Source: Orobanche coerulescens
Taxonomy: Eukaryota > Streptophyta > Magnoliopsida > Lamiales > Orobanchaceae
Length of the DNA stretch: 64,000 nt
NCBI GenBank assembly: GCA_033398695.1
Contig: CM065811.1
Span: forward strand, 116,173,501 to 116,237,500
Direction: 5' to 3'
Under the pieces are notes generated by a model that saw only the letters and a program-made list of their open reading frames with translations, had not been told where the DNA came from and ran no database searches. Below are positions 12,192 through 22,036 of the stretch, piece by piece. The position numbers and the translations under genes were made by a program. Position 1 is the stretch's first letter. Each line of letters begins with the position of its first letter.

Positions 12192-12280
12192 AGAAATAAA
12201 TGATTAAAGTTGGCCATTTAATTGAAAATGTTAAGAGTTAATGAGGTTTAAAAACCCATCTGATATTTGGGCTGAAAGTT

Positions 12281-12336
12281 GTCTGATCTTGAAGCTGTCT
12301 GATCTGGAAGCTGTCTGGTCTGGAAGCTGTCTGAAG
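12281..12336 (+). repeat. 16-bp tandem repeat in copia-2a U3
   Basis: Three and a half units of GTCTGATCTGGAAGCT, each differing by one or two bases, about 215 bp upstream of the TATA box. Comparable U3 repeats in Tnt1-type elements act as enhancers; here the role is inferred. Confidence 0.8.
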
Positions 12337-12548
12337 CAGGTTGATAACTTAGCTTCTGGAATATGACTCTTCACATTCCATAATGTAACGTCCGAATTAA
12401 CTGAGATTATTTATGGAGCTTTAATTTGTTGTAACTATCCACCTTATGGAGCTTTAATTTGTTGTGATTCTTGAGCTGGAGGATTAAAGAGAATTAATGA
12501 CACTTTAATTTGTTGTAACTCCCCACCTGATGGAGTGGAATTGAACCC

Positions 12549-12555
12549 TATAAAA
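12549..12555 (+). promoter_or_regulatory. TATA box of copia-2a LTR
   Basis: TATAAAA in the context CCCTATAAAAGGGG. A start 25-32 nt downstream falls at about 12577-12581, exactly where the second copy (copia-2b) begins at 54807. Confidence 0.8.
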
Positions 12556-12957
12556 GGGGGTCTTATGCATTTCATTTCATACAATCAGAACATAGAAAAA
12601 TACAAGCATATCACATATTGCAACATATTTCCCTCTTGTTTCGTGCACAATTTCCAGCACTTGAACGTTCGTCGGAGTTCTGAGTTTTGGAGAGCACCTA
12701 ACTCAGAAACATATAGCAGTTGTATCTTGGGGACATATTGCCTGAGCCGTCTGCTCTTATACGGGGGCAAAATTGTCTTACAGAAAGAGTTATCTCGCCC
12801 CTGCTAAAGTTGTAATTTTAATTCAGCTTTTTATTTTATTAAGACTGTAATAGGTTGCCTTTCTTTGAACTTTTTATTGTAATTACATTGTTGGAAATTC
12901 ACGGAGGATCCAACAATCGTAAGACAATTTTTCTACTTATATTCTCTGTAATTTCCA

Positions 12958-13767
12958 ATGGCGACCGATGCTGATGCTGCCGCCGCTGCCAAAGATGCTG
13001 CACCTACCATTGCAGTTCAGGCTGAGAAACCCGAGAAATTTCTGGGTGTTGATTTTAAGAGATGGCAGCAAAAGATGTTTTATCTCACTACCCTGGGGCT
13101 TGTTGTACCTCAAGGATGATTCTCCTGTGGTCAGTGAGACGGAAAATGATCGTACGAAGCATTTTGCTTACGATCAATGGTTTAACGGCGACTTTATGTG
13201 CCGTAATACAATATTGAATGGACTGATTGATTCTCTGTACAACGTGTACAGTCACATCAATACTTCCAAGGAGCTCTGGAATTCTTTGGAGAAAAAGTAT
13301 AAAACCGATGATGCTAGTGCCAATAAATTCGTGATCGGATGCTACCTGGATTTTCAGATGACAGACTACAAAACCGTTATCGAATAAGTCCAACAATTTT
13401 AATTGATTGTGCATGAAATCAATGCTGAAGGAATGATCCTTCCTGAACCGTTTGTTGTGGGAACAGTAATTGAGAAGTTGCCTCCTAGTTGGAAGGACTT
13501 CAAAAATTACCTGAAACACAAACGAAAGGAAATGAGCTTAGAGAATTTGGTTGTTCGACTCAGAATTGAGAAAGACAACCGAAAATCTGATTCTAAGTTT
13601 GAGAGAGGCCTTATGGAGGCCAAAGTAAATTTGCTTGAACATGGGTCCTCTGTAAAAAGAGGAAACTGAACCATGTTCAGGATAAAGGGAAAAAGCCATT
13701 TAAGGCAAAAAAATTCACTGGAAATTGCCACAACTGTGGTAAACCAAACCATAAGGCAAAAGACTGT
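12958..13767 (+). pseudogene. copia-2a gag with zinc knuckle, frameshifted
   Basis: Starts at ATG 12958 (MATDADAAAAAKDAAPT). The frame reaches a TGA near 13120; the UBN2 gag domain continues in another frame (AYDQWFNGDFMCRNTIL, then LWNSLEKKYKTDDA) to a TAA at 13385-13387, then in the frame of 13403-13669. The zinc knuckle [14 protein letters not shown] (CX2CX4HX4C) is intact at 13726-13767 in yet another frame. The domain order is that of Tnt1-like gag. At least three lesions. Confidence 0.85.
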
Positions 13768-13769
13768 GC

Positions 13770-14949
13770 TTGCCAATAACTTCAACTGGTCAGCGAAACA
13801 AAGGTAAACGAGTTGCCAATGTGGTTGAACATGGCGATGTTGACATGCCAGATCTGGAGTTGTCAGCTATGGTTGAGGAGCTGGATGAGGAGGTCTCAAC
13901 CATGGTGACTAAAACCAATATGGTGGAGAATCACCGCGCCTGCTACGTTGATACTGGGGCTACTCGTCATGTTTGTTCTGAAAAAGACATGTTCTCTTCC
14001 TACACTGTTACTGATGGTAGAAAATTGCATATGGAAAACTTTGCTTCTTCTGTGATTGCAGGTGTGGGGAACATGGTCTTAAAACTGACCTCTGGAAAGG
14101 AGCTCCTTCTTAAGGATGTGCTGCATGTCCCATACGTCGGAGAAATTTAGTTTCAGGCTCTTTACTAGTTAGTCATGGGTTTAGACTAGTTTTTGAGTCT
14201 GAAAAATTTATTATGAGCACGTTTGGAATGTTCCTTGGTCGAGGTTATCTTGACAGGGGATTATTCAAAATGAATATGATGCCTGTAAGCCGTGAAGGCA
14301 AGAACAATAATAATAATAATGCTCCTTCTTCTGTTTACTTGCTCGAGTGTTCAGATTTATGGCATTCTAGATTGGGACATGTTGGTCTAAAATCAATTAA
14401 AAGACTAATTAATCTAGAATTAATTCCAAAAACCCATGTTGAACTTAATAAGAAATGCGAAGTATGTGTTGAAGCAAAAATGGCTAAATTGCCTTTTCAT
14501 TTAGTGGAAAGGAATACTACTCCTCTAGAATTAATTCACACTGATGTGTGTGACTTCAAATTTGTGCAAACTAGAGGAGGTAAAAAATACTTCGTCACCT
14601 TTATAGATGATTGCACAAGATATTGCTATGTGTTTCTTTTGAGAAGCAAAGATGAAGCAATCGAGGCATTTAAGATGTATAAAATATCAACTTAAATGTA
14701 AAATAAAAGCAGTCTGAAGTGACAGAGGAGGTGAGTATGTAGCACCATTGAAAAATTATATGCCGATTCAGGCATAATTCATCAAACGACTGCTCCTTAT
14801 GCTCCTCAGTCAAATGGCGTTGCCGAAAGGAAAAATCAAACCCTGAAAGAAATGATGAATGCTTTATTAATAAGCTCAGGGTTGCCGCAGAACATGTGGG
14901 GGGAATCTATTCTTACACCTAACCACGTTCTGAATAAAGTGCCATACAC
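13770..14949 (+). pseudogene. copia-2a pol 5' half (PR, IN), truncated
   Basis: The protease active site DTGA (13950-13961) sits in [16 protein letters not shown]-pre-integrase block follows ([17 protein letters not shown] and [15 protein letters not shown], 14356-14500), then the integrase core with LIHTDVCDF and [13 protein letters not shown] frame break occurs near 14150 and stops near 14695-14740; integrase sequence ending GVAERKNQTLKEMM is readable to 14949. There the copia sequence stops and a gypsy LTR begins. RT and RNase H are missing. Confidence 0.85.
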
Positions 14950-15095
14950 GGTCGGGTTGGGTAGGCAGTGCCTTCGGCACTTTCCGGAACAGTTCGGCAC
15001 GGGTCGTGTCGCCTGACACGGCCGGGTTCGGCGGGCAATGGGTTTCGCCTTTCCGAAATAGTGCGACACGGGCCGTGTCATATGACACGGCCGAG
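14950..15095. repeat. GACACGG/CCGTGTC inverted-repeat array in G LTR
   Basis: Repeated arms including GACACGGGCCGTGTC, with related CACGGGTCGTGTCGCCTGAC and CACGGCCGGGTTCGG words. Same motif as 1955-2079, although the two LTRs are otherwise not evidently alike. The array is truncated by the copia-2a junction. Confidence 0.7.
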
Positions 15096-15233
15096 ACCGA
15101 GCACCATGGTCACTCCACGTCTTGTGTCCGTTTTCTCGCCTAAATATGTAGTCGTACGTGCATGGCGTGTTGTAAGGCCGCTTCGTCGATCCTTACTTCG
15201 TCTTCTTCATTTGGATTAGTCATTTTCGTATCA

Positions 15234-15268
15234 TTTCCTCCCCCTTAAAAGGAATTGTCCTCAATTCC
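15234..15268 (-). promoter_or_regulatory. G polypurine tract and upstream hairpin
   Basis: On the coding (minus) strand: GGAATTG-AGGA-CAATTCC (15268-15251, 7-bp perfect arms), then TTTTAAGGGGGAGGAAA, then the LTR. Same position and loop type as in the other gypsy elements here but different arm sequence. Confidence 0.75.
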
Positions 15269-15465
15269 GCAATTTCGTCGTCTCCAGATGAATTAATTAA
15301 TGCCTCTAAATATTTGACCTCGAAAATATCTGCAGTACGTATATGGCTCAAAATCTTGAGGCGGTAGGTAGTAGGGGGTCCCAGAGAATCACCAACAAAA
15401 TAACTATCATTATTAATAAAATAATAATAATAATTCTGCGAGGTAATACCGATATCGCGACATGA

Positions 15466-15655
15466 TGTAACACCCCCAATCCGCTCAGGGATATTACACG
15501 CCATAGAACCTTTCCTCAAGGATCTACCAGGCTGGTAACGACATATAACAACTCAACCATGCCTTTAAGGCTAAAACGACTCAGTAGACCGATTTGGTCT
15601 TTCAATAAATACATACAACTCAAATACAACTCATGCCCACGCAGGGGTCAAATAC
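15466..15655 (-). repeat. A 3' LTR, outer end (U5 side)
   Basis: Begins (plus strand) with a 33-nt dyad, TGTAACACCCCC to ATATTACA. Aligns with 29195-29384 with two or three differences. Its end AATAC (15651-15655) is the left target copy for B. Confidence 0.9.
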
Positions 15656-16188
15656 TGTAACACCCCTAAGTTATTCAGGGTATATTACAGCGCCGTGAGC
15701 CCCGCCGTGGGACCCACAAGGCTAAACATACGCGGAACTATAAACTTGACCGAGCAGGTCTACATACAATGGAAAGAAAGACGATACAAATGGTATTCAA
15801 AACCATAACCAATGAAACCATATACATCACTGCACAAATCAATACCTCGGCAACACAGGCCGGAACATCAAGGAAACTGAAATACAATACTCGAGTATTT
15901 AAAAATCCATTCCAGTACAACAAAACTGAATGGAGGAATCCAAGAAAATAACCGGAGACAAGACACAGTATCACACTTGCCCATCATCTTCATGCCGACC
16001 CGGTACCCACCTGTCCGCTCTCCTGGAACCTGAAATACATGAAACGTATTTCCCCCATAAATGGTTAGCCGAATAGCTAGTGCAAGTATATCAATATGAA
16101 ACACAATACTCCTCGACAATAAAGTAAATGTAACCGTCAATTCATCAATTCAAGACTAGTATTCCGGAATAACTAAAATCTCATAAGA

Positions 16189-16378
16189 CGTATGTGAATG
16201 CCGTAGAAACGGTTCGTTCACCTCATACGCCGTTACGTATGTGAATGCCGTAGAAATGGTTCGTTCACCTCATACGCCGATACATGTAGGAATGCCGTCA
16301 AAACGGTTCGTTCATTACATGCCAACAATATATCTATGAATGCCGTAAAAACGGTTCGTTTATGATATGCCATCAATA
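16189..16378 (-). repeat. 47-bp tandem repeat in LTR-B (4 units)
   Basis: Units start near 16189, 16236, 16283 and 16331 and share GAATGCCGTAGAAACGGTTCG, with the short dyad CCGT...ACGG. The same four units occur in the other LTR-B at about 22566-22755. They lie in the transcribed part of the LTR. Confidence 0.85.
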
Positions 16379-17148
16379 TTTCTTACTTTCAAAGTCGAGA
16401 ACGTACAATCATAAATGTATACTTGCCTTAATAAACGTTACCGAAAATCCCGAAGAACACGGTTCGACCGGGAAGCTTGAACCACGAAGAAGACAACGAA
16501 CGGAAGGGTTCCGACTTGAGTTCTTCACAAGGATTTCGTCCCTAAGTCATATCAATGATAAATCAACAATCGTACGATGAATAATAATCGTACAACGCAC
16601 AAACCCCCCTCTTAGACCTTTTTTCGGACACCTTCAAGGCGTCGACTAATAACTCAACCAAAACGACGAATCAATACAATCCAACCGAGGAATAACGATG
16701 GAAATGATAGAATACACCTAAATAATCATCAACCCATCACTAATCTAAATTACTACGGATTAAAAGGATGAAGTCAAACAAAATCCCCAATTTCCAACAC
16801 AAAATTCAAAGTGTTCCTGAATAATCTTTCAATAATCCGATGAATACTCCAACATGTCCATAATCATGCGTATATCACTTCATACCCCATGATTTTAACA
16901 TCCAAAACATTATTACCCAATACAAAATCGAAATCCAAGATGTTGAAGAAATTACCTCTTGAAGATCCAAGCACTATAATTCGAAGAGTACGCGATAGAT
17001 CGATGATCCGAGCTTCACAATCGAAAAGAGATGAAGAGAAATCACACACTCAAGTGATAGGTGAAGAAACATCTTCCTCTCAAGCCTCCTCTCTCGTGCC
17101 CAAGTGAAGAAATGGGGAAAAATGAGGTGATCCGCTCAAGAAAACGCA

Positions 17149-17275
17149 GATATAGGGTTAACTGTCATGTGTGCCGCGACTCAGTAGAAGTGTGCCGCGG
17201 CACAGGCCCAAAATTGCTCCCAGGGCTCGGCAGTGTGCCGCGGCTCAGCCGAAGTGTGCCGCGGAACAGGGTACA
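17149..17275 (-). promoter_or_regulatory. LTR-B U3 inverted-repeat array and TATA-like box
   Basis: Four GTGTGCCGCGGC units at 17165-17275 (core GTGCCGCGGCAC is self-complementary), followed on the coding strand by CCTATATCTGCG (TATATC at 17154-17149). The corresponding sites in the 5' copy are at about 23530-23650. Confidence 0.7.
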
Positions 17276-17641
17276 GACGGTTTTGGCCGAATCTGGAAAA
17301 TGAGAGTGACTTAGCTATTTTGACCATAACTCCCTCGTCTGGACTCCGATTGACTCACCGTTTGAACCATTGGAAAGCTAACTCGATGCTTTATAATATT
17401 GCAAAGATTCAGATTTTTTGGAGTTTCCAAAAATTAATGGTGATTTAACAAAGTCGAACTCATACGTGGAAAAGTCGCTAAAGAACACGGAATTCAACAG
17501 AACGATACCGAAACGAACTCGGATGACAAAAAGTGTAGAATTAATCATTCTCAGGATGACGAAACGGTCCCAAGCAAGTCGTCAAAACGGACTTTCGCCA
17601 ACAAAGAAAAATTACCGGAAATCGAATTTGCGGATATTACA

Positions 17642-17678
17642 TTCTACCCTCCTTAAAAGAAGTTTCGTCCCGAAACTT
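17642..17678 (-). promoter_or_regulatory. B polypurine tract and upstream hairpin
   Basis: Coding strand: AAGTTTCG-GGA-CGAAACTT (17678-17660), then TCTTTTAAGGAGGGTAGAA, then the LTR TGTAATATCC. Confidence 0.85.
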
Positions 17679-20082
17679 AAAACAACTAGGGAGAAGCAAT
17701 ATCCCGCAAGGAAAACTCAACGAGATACACAAGAAACGCGTAGCTTACACCCAACGGCGAAACGTTACAAGTAACACAACAATACATTACCCGAAGGTAA
17801 TCCAAGCCAACACTGAGGTAAATACGAATCACAATTTCTGAAGGCTCCAACAGAAATACCAATACATCGCAATGGCTTGAAAGCCCATCAACCGAAGCTG
17901 TATATCAAGATGGCCTGAAAGCCGAACAGTCCAAAGCTGTAAATCATCACAATACAGATCTCAAAGAAGCAAACCTGACTGTCGGACATACCCCTCGGCG
18001 TATGAACAACCAATCGCAAATCGTCGGACATATCCAATACAACATGGACTACGAACGACCAAACAATAAGGCTCAAGAGGGAACATCACAGTACGCCCGA
18101 TCCGTGCACATGTCCACCCCGTATACAGAATCCAGAATATACGTGTGACAATGTACCTAACTAGCCTCACGAACTACGTCTCGTGTGCACGGTCCAATGC
18201 GGAAACATCCACGCATGACCATCGTGTGCCCGGCTAAAAATCCTACACATAACCAATCGGCACGCAGATATGATGCCAGATATGCCACGATACAACATGA
18301 CCACGAAACTCAAAGGAAAACATATCCAATACGAATCACGCGACTCACCAAGTGAACGACGACACACGAATAATGAAAAATCGACACGACCAACAATATC
18401 CAACATAACCATCCTAGGATCAAAATCCCTTAGGACCGATTAACACGAGCAATAATCACAACACAACAATTCGGGAAATCCTCAACTCTCAACGATCACA
18501 AAATTACCGAGTTCACAAGAATAATAGTGTGCTGCCTTGAGTCGGCCAACACGACAATGATAATTCAACGGATGGGAACTATCCTCGACAGTCCCAATTC
18601 AATACTTCGATTACCGTAGAATGGCCAATTGATAACAACGATACAACGAATGAGGATATTTTTGACAACGGATGGGAATTATCTTTGATAATCCCAATTC
18701 AATATATCGATTACCTTTAGAGCGGACAATCGATAACAATTATACAACGGATGTCTCGGCACCTTTAATCGGTTACCGATAACAAAGATGATAATCGAAT
18801 ACTTCAATGCCTTCAATCGGCCAAAACAACATCAATAGAAAAACACTGATATCAATAACGACGATTCACAAAAAAAAACATCTTGATGGAACATCAATCA
18901 ACAATAACAATCGATACGTCGATACCGCGAACCGGCTATCGACAAATATTACCAACAAGTATCGCAATGCCTTAAATCGGCCATTTACGAACAACAATAA
19001 TATTTGGCATAATTTGTCGACGGGTGTCGTATCAAACAATCCCCTGATATCAATACAATCATAAGGAGGCCAAGTCTCGAAATGATACACACATTCGTAC
19101 ACCTACACGATAACATTAATCTCATTGATTAGTACAAGTATAAAACTTGCCTCGATATCAATACAACGAACTGTTACCAACTCAGTTGATTTCGTCTACG
19201 GGTTCCTCAATTTCGACCAAGCCAATCTACGAACTCTTCAACATCAACCGCAACTCAACAGTCATAATCCACGATCAAACATCATATCTTATTGTAAAAC
19301 GAAGGCTTAATAATCAACAGGTTCGATGACGATCAATATCAATACCACTAGGCCACAAACTCATGAGTTCCACAATATCTCGATTAAACACAGTCCGAAC
19401 TGTCCAACTCAGACCCTCACGAATCCATGTCCACAATACGAGCCGAAATCCGATGATCATATCAGCAACCAATTCGGACCAATAATAAGGGTCTAAATGT
19501 TATCGGTTCCAAACTCAATTCTTAAATACGAATTGACAAGGTTCCCTTCTCGTAAATCCGTAGTTAAAATTTTCCGATGATCATCGTTAATTCGAACCAT
19601 CCAATTAGTTCAACATTATAGATAATCATATTCTAAGGTTATCAAACAATCCAATCCTTCGACTTGAATATTTGCTCCATACGTATGGGCTTCCAAATTC
19701 AGAGATGAATAATAATTTCATCAAACTCGTAATCACATTCGTATTCCTATACGAATGTTATTTCCAACACCGTTTAGCTCTAGATATGAATATTCCATAT
19801 TCATTTTCAAAACATCAACACTTCTTAAAAATTTTCATCACCTCGGATAATTCAAGAGTTCTTCAAGAACATGAAATATCCGAAATCACGTTCAGAACAA
19901 CATATCCGAGGTATATATCTCCATGTTACCATTTCCTTCGTCATGCCCTTCATACAACCTTAAGAATCGCAACAATACCGTTATCATCATATTAAGAAGA
20001 TCTCAATAGTCATATCAACATCCGAAATCTCTTATTACAATTCCAATAAATCTCGTATAGCATTATCACATGATACCAAGAT
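17679..20082 (-). other. B internal-1: non-coding, degenerate repeats
   Basis: No protein domain on either strand. The first 90 bp match the internal end of element A. Positions 18060-18240, read on the minus strand, are homologous to 31590-31760 of LTR-D (shared words such as CGGGCACACGATGGTCATG and TTGGACCGTGCACACG). Degenerate tandem units containing CAACGGATGGGA occur at about 18567, 18666 and 18743. At the far end TGATACCA (20071-20078) reads TGGTATCA on the minus strand, a few bases from LTR-C, in primer-site position. Confidence 0.65.
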
Positions 20083-21504
20083 TGTAATACCCCAGATCCT
20101 CCTGGGAATATTACACGTCGTAAACCCTTCTCACAAGGATTTACCAGGCTAAGCACAATTTTCCACGTCTTTTCAAAAATGCCAAGAAGACCGATGACGG
20201 TAATATTTTCAAATACTAAAAAAAATCATTTTCCAAATACCGTCAAAACGATCAAGGCCAAAATGCCAAAAACTCAGTTTAGGGAATCGGTTTTACAAAA
20301 TAAAATTCAGTTGGCAAAATACCAAAATCCATTTCAAAAATACTCACGCGGCGGATAAAAGTACAGTCCAATTTATGCATTTACATTGAAATAAGACGAA
20401 CATCAAAACACACGATTCCCAACATACTCCCTCCCAAGTAGTAATCCTTAAAGAAAAAAAATGAACCACTATCAAAGGGATAGGAGGATTACTTTGTATG
20501 GACTAACCACGAAGAAGAATAATTTGAACTCCATTCCAAGAGTCATCAAAAACTTCAAGAACAATACTTAAATCCGAGCTCTCCATCTTAATCTTGTTTG
20601 AGAGAATCATCTCTCAATGTTTAGGAACTTCAAGTACTTCCCAAGGCTCTCTCTATTGACTGAAGGAAGGAGAATGGACAAAATGCCTCTCAGCACTCGT
20701 CTATCCTCTCTATAAAACACATCACTAGCACGCGCTAGACTTTATATTTAGCATGCGCTACATGACTAGCGTGCGCTATCCTTCCTTGATAGCGTGCGCT
20801 ATCGGGCAGTCCAGAAGCTACTACATTGCTTCGAAATTCATCTAACGTACGTAATGCCCATGCATTAGCGTACGCTAACAGGCGTTGACTTGCTACAGTG
20901 AAATGCCCCCACATGCCGAAAGCATCCGCGATTACCGGGATTCCTTTGACCGATATGGAATTAGCGTGCGCTAGCTCTACACGACAAGCACTCGTTGACC
21001 TTATCTGGACACGCGTCGAACATGGCCGGGTCCACCCGCCGAAAGCTAAGATTCCATTATTGGCGATCTGGTGTTAGCGTGCGCTAACCAACATGCGTTA
21101 GCGTGCGCTAACTGAATATAAAAATCAACCTGGGCCTACCTGTCGGCCACCTTCCGAAACTAACCCAGCAAGTCGTTACGTACGTTAGGGGTCCTCCTTA
21201 GCGTACGTAACCGAATCTCTTAGCGTGCGCTAAGTATGCACCGTAGCGTACGTTAAGTATATGTCTTAGTGCGCGCTAGGCATACCTTGTAGCGTGCGCT
21301 AACGTAGCTGTACTTAGCCATTTTCCGCTATTCTCTACCAACATCTCGACATACCAAACGATCATACGGCACAATGAATACATATACGCATTCAGCAACA
21401 TTGTCATACGTTCACATCATCCTCAAGCACAATTATCCATCAACGACATCCAACAAATAAACGAAAAAAATATATATATATATCCGAAAAATCAGGGTAT
21501 TACA
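20083..21504 (-). repeat. LTR-C, single middle LTR
   Basis: 1422 bp, TGTAATACCCCAG to CAGGGTATTACA. Carries a strong terminal dyad (TGTAATACCCCAG with CTGGGAATATTACA), a TAGCG-NN-CGCTA array, and a PPT with hairpin directly beside its U3 end. No TSD flanks it (AAGAT versus CTCTA), so it is not a simple solo-LTR insertion. A short (TA)n run sits at 21470-21482. Confidence 0.8.
20707..21305 (-). repeat. TAGCG-NN-CGCTA array and TATA-like box in LTR-C
   Basis: About 15 copies, with variants such as TTAGCGTGCGCTAA and GTAACGTACGTTA-like forms, irregularly spaced over 590 bp. On the coding strand the array ends just before TATAGAG (20713-20707). Same motif and position as in LTR-D. Confidence 0.8.
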
Positions 21505-21543
21505 CTCTACCCCCCTTAAAAATAAGTTTCGTCCTCGAAACTT
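21505..21543 (-). promoter_or_regulatory. C polypurine tract and upstream hairpin
   Basis: Coding strand: AAGTTTCG-AGGA-CGAAACTT (21543-21524), then TTTTTAAGGGGGGTAGAG, then LTR-C. It shows that LTR-C served as a 3' LTR for what lies to its right. Confidence 0.85.
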
Positions 21544-22019
21544 GCAATCACTCGCACAACCAACATTTCAACGGGAATTCAAATTCACCAAGAATTATCG
21601 AATAATCCGAACAACATACTTACAAGTCTGTGAAGTCGAAGATCTCCCGTGATACTAGCATGCGACTCCTAAACAAAGTCTCAACATAATATCGATGCAC
21701 ACCAATATCGCAATTAGCAACTTAACAAAATCTCAAGGAAGAGTTCACGTCCGTGACCACGGCCACGTTTCTTCCTACTTTCAGCCAACATTCTGAAGGG
21801 CACACACGTGCGTAAGTATAATCCAAATCGCACATTCTCGAAGTGACCAATTCCCAAGAATACCAAGCTATAAATGAAACGATTAAGAAAAAATACAAGA
21901 AGAGTGAGAGGACTTACAAGTACCGGTCGCACTGTAATGATGGCAGAGTAGTGATACTGTGGGCAAATGACGACTCAATCGACCCAAAAGACCGACATCC
22001 TAGGTATCCATAAACCTAA
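21544..22019 (-). other. B internal-2: short leader-like segment
   Basis: About 480 bp without coding sequence between the LTR-C PPT and the LTR-B primer site. On the minus strand it has GTGCGACCGGTACTTGTAAGTCC; the GTAAGT at 21917-21912 matches the donor-like site in the leaders of A (29021-29016) and F (37027-37032). Confidence 0.65.
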
Positions 22020-22031
22020 GCTCTGATACCA
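22020..22031 (-). promoter_or_regulatory. B primer binding site
   Basis: TGGTATCAGAGC on the minus strand, five bases after the LTR-B end; perfect match to the usual plant Met-initiator primer site, continuing CTTAGG. Confidence 0.92.
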
Positions 22032-22036
22032 TATTC

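Larger units (their letters stand above)
12192..12915 (+). repeat. copia-2a 5' LTR, right part
   Basis: Begins with the right TSD copy of copia-1 (12192-12196) and ends TCCAACA. It contains U3 repeats (12281-12336), three CTTTAATTTGTTGT copies (near 12420, 12452 and 12503), a TATA box (12549-12555), and the R-U5 segment found again at 54807-55145. Confidence 0.6.
2712..14949 (+). mobile_element. copia-2a: Ty1/copia (Tnt1-like) element, 5' part, split by copia-1
   Basis: A plus-strand Ty1/copia element whose 5' LTR starts TGTTGGA at 2712 and ends TCCAACA at 12915; these termini are perfect 7-bp inverted complements. Copia-1 splits this LTR. Gag, protease and the first half of integrase follow, and the element is cut at about 14949, where an unrelated gypsy LTR begins. 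Reverse transcriptase, RNase H and the 3' LTR are absent. No Met-type primer site is obvious after the LTR (only 42 nt separate LTR end and gag ATG), so either the primer differs or the LTR end is misplaced. A near-identical second copy lies at 54807-56356. Confidence 0.75.
14950..15465 (-). mobile_element. gypsy element G, 3' remnant
   Basis: On the minus strand: the end of an internal region (15465-15269), a pre-PPT hairpin (15268-15251), a polypurine tract (15250-15234), then an LTR starting TGATACGAAAATG at 15233 and running down to the junction with copia-2a at 14950. The LTR piece carries GACACGG/CCGTGTC inverted repeats. The short reading frame at 15519-15220 is a non-functional tail. 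A (TAA)n-type microsatellite lies near 15411-15434. Element A is inserted at 15466 (left target copy CATGA, 15461-15465). Confidence 0.7.
15656..17641 (-). repeat. LTR-B, 3' copy
   Basis: 1986 bp, TGTAACACCCCTAAG to GCGGATATTACA. Contains the 34-nt terminal dyad, a 47-bp tandem repeat (16189-16378), an inverted-repeat array (17165-17275) and a TATA-like box. Very similar to 22037-24019, with small indels near 16010-16160. Confidence 0.93.

Noticed and set aside
13088..13519. Minus-strand ORF of 143 aa opposite copia-2a gag (also at 55317-55748)
   Set aside because: Shadow frame of gag on the opposite strand; conserved only because gag is conserved.
18807..19329. Asn/Ile/Thr-rich small ORFs in B internal-1
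   Set aside because: Low-complexity translation of AT-rich degenerate repeats; no domain and not supported in related elements.
20083..21504. LTR-C as a simple solo LTR inserted into B
   Set aside because: No target duplication flanks it, and it is directly bordered by a PPT on one side and a primer-site-like sequence on the other.
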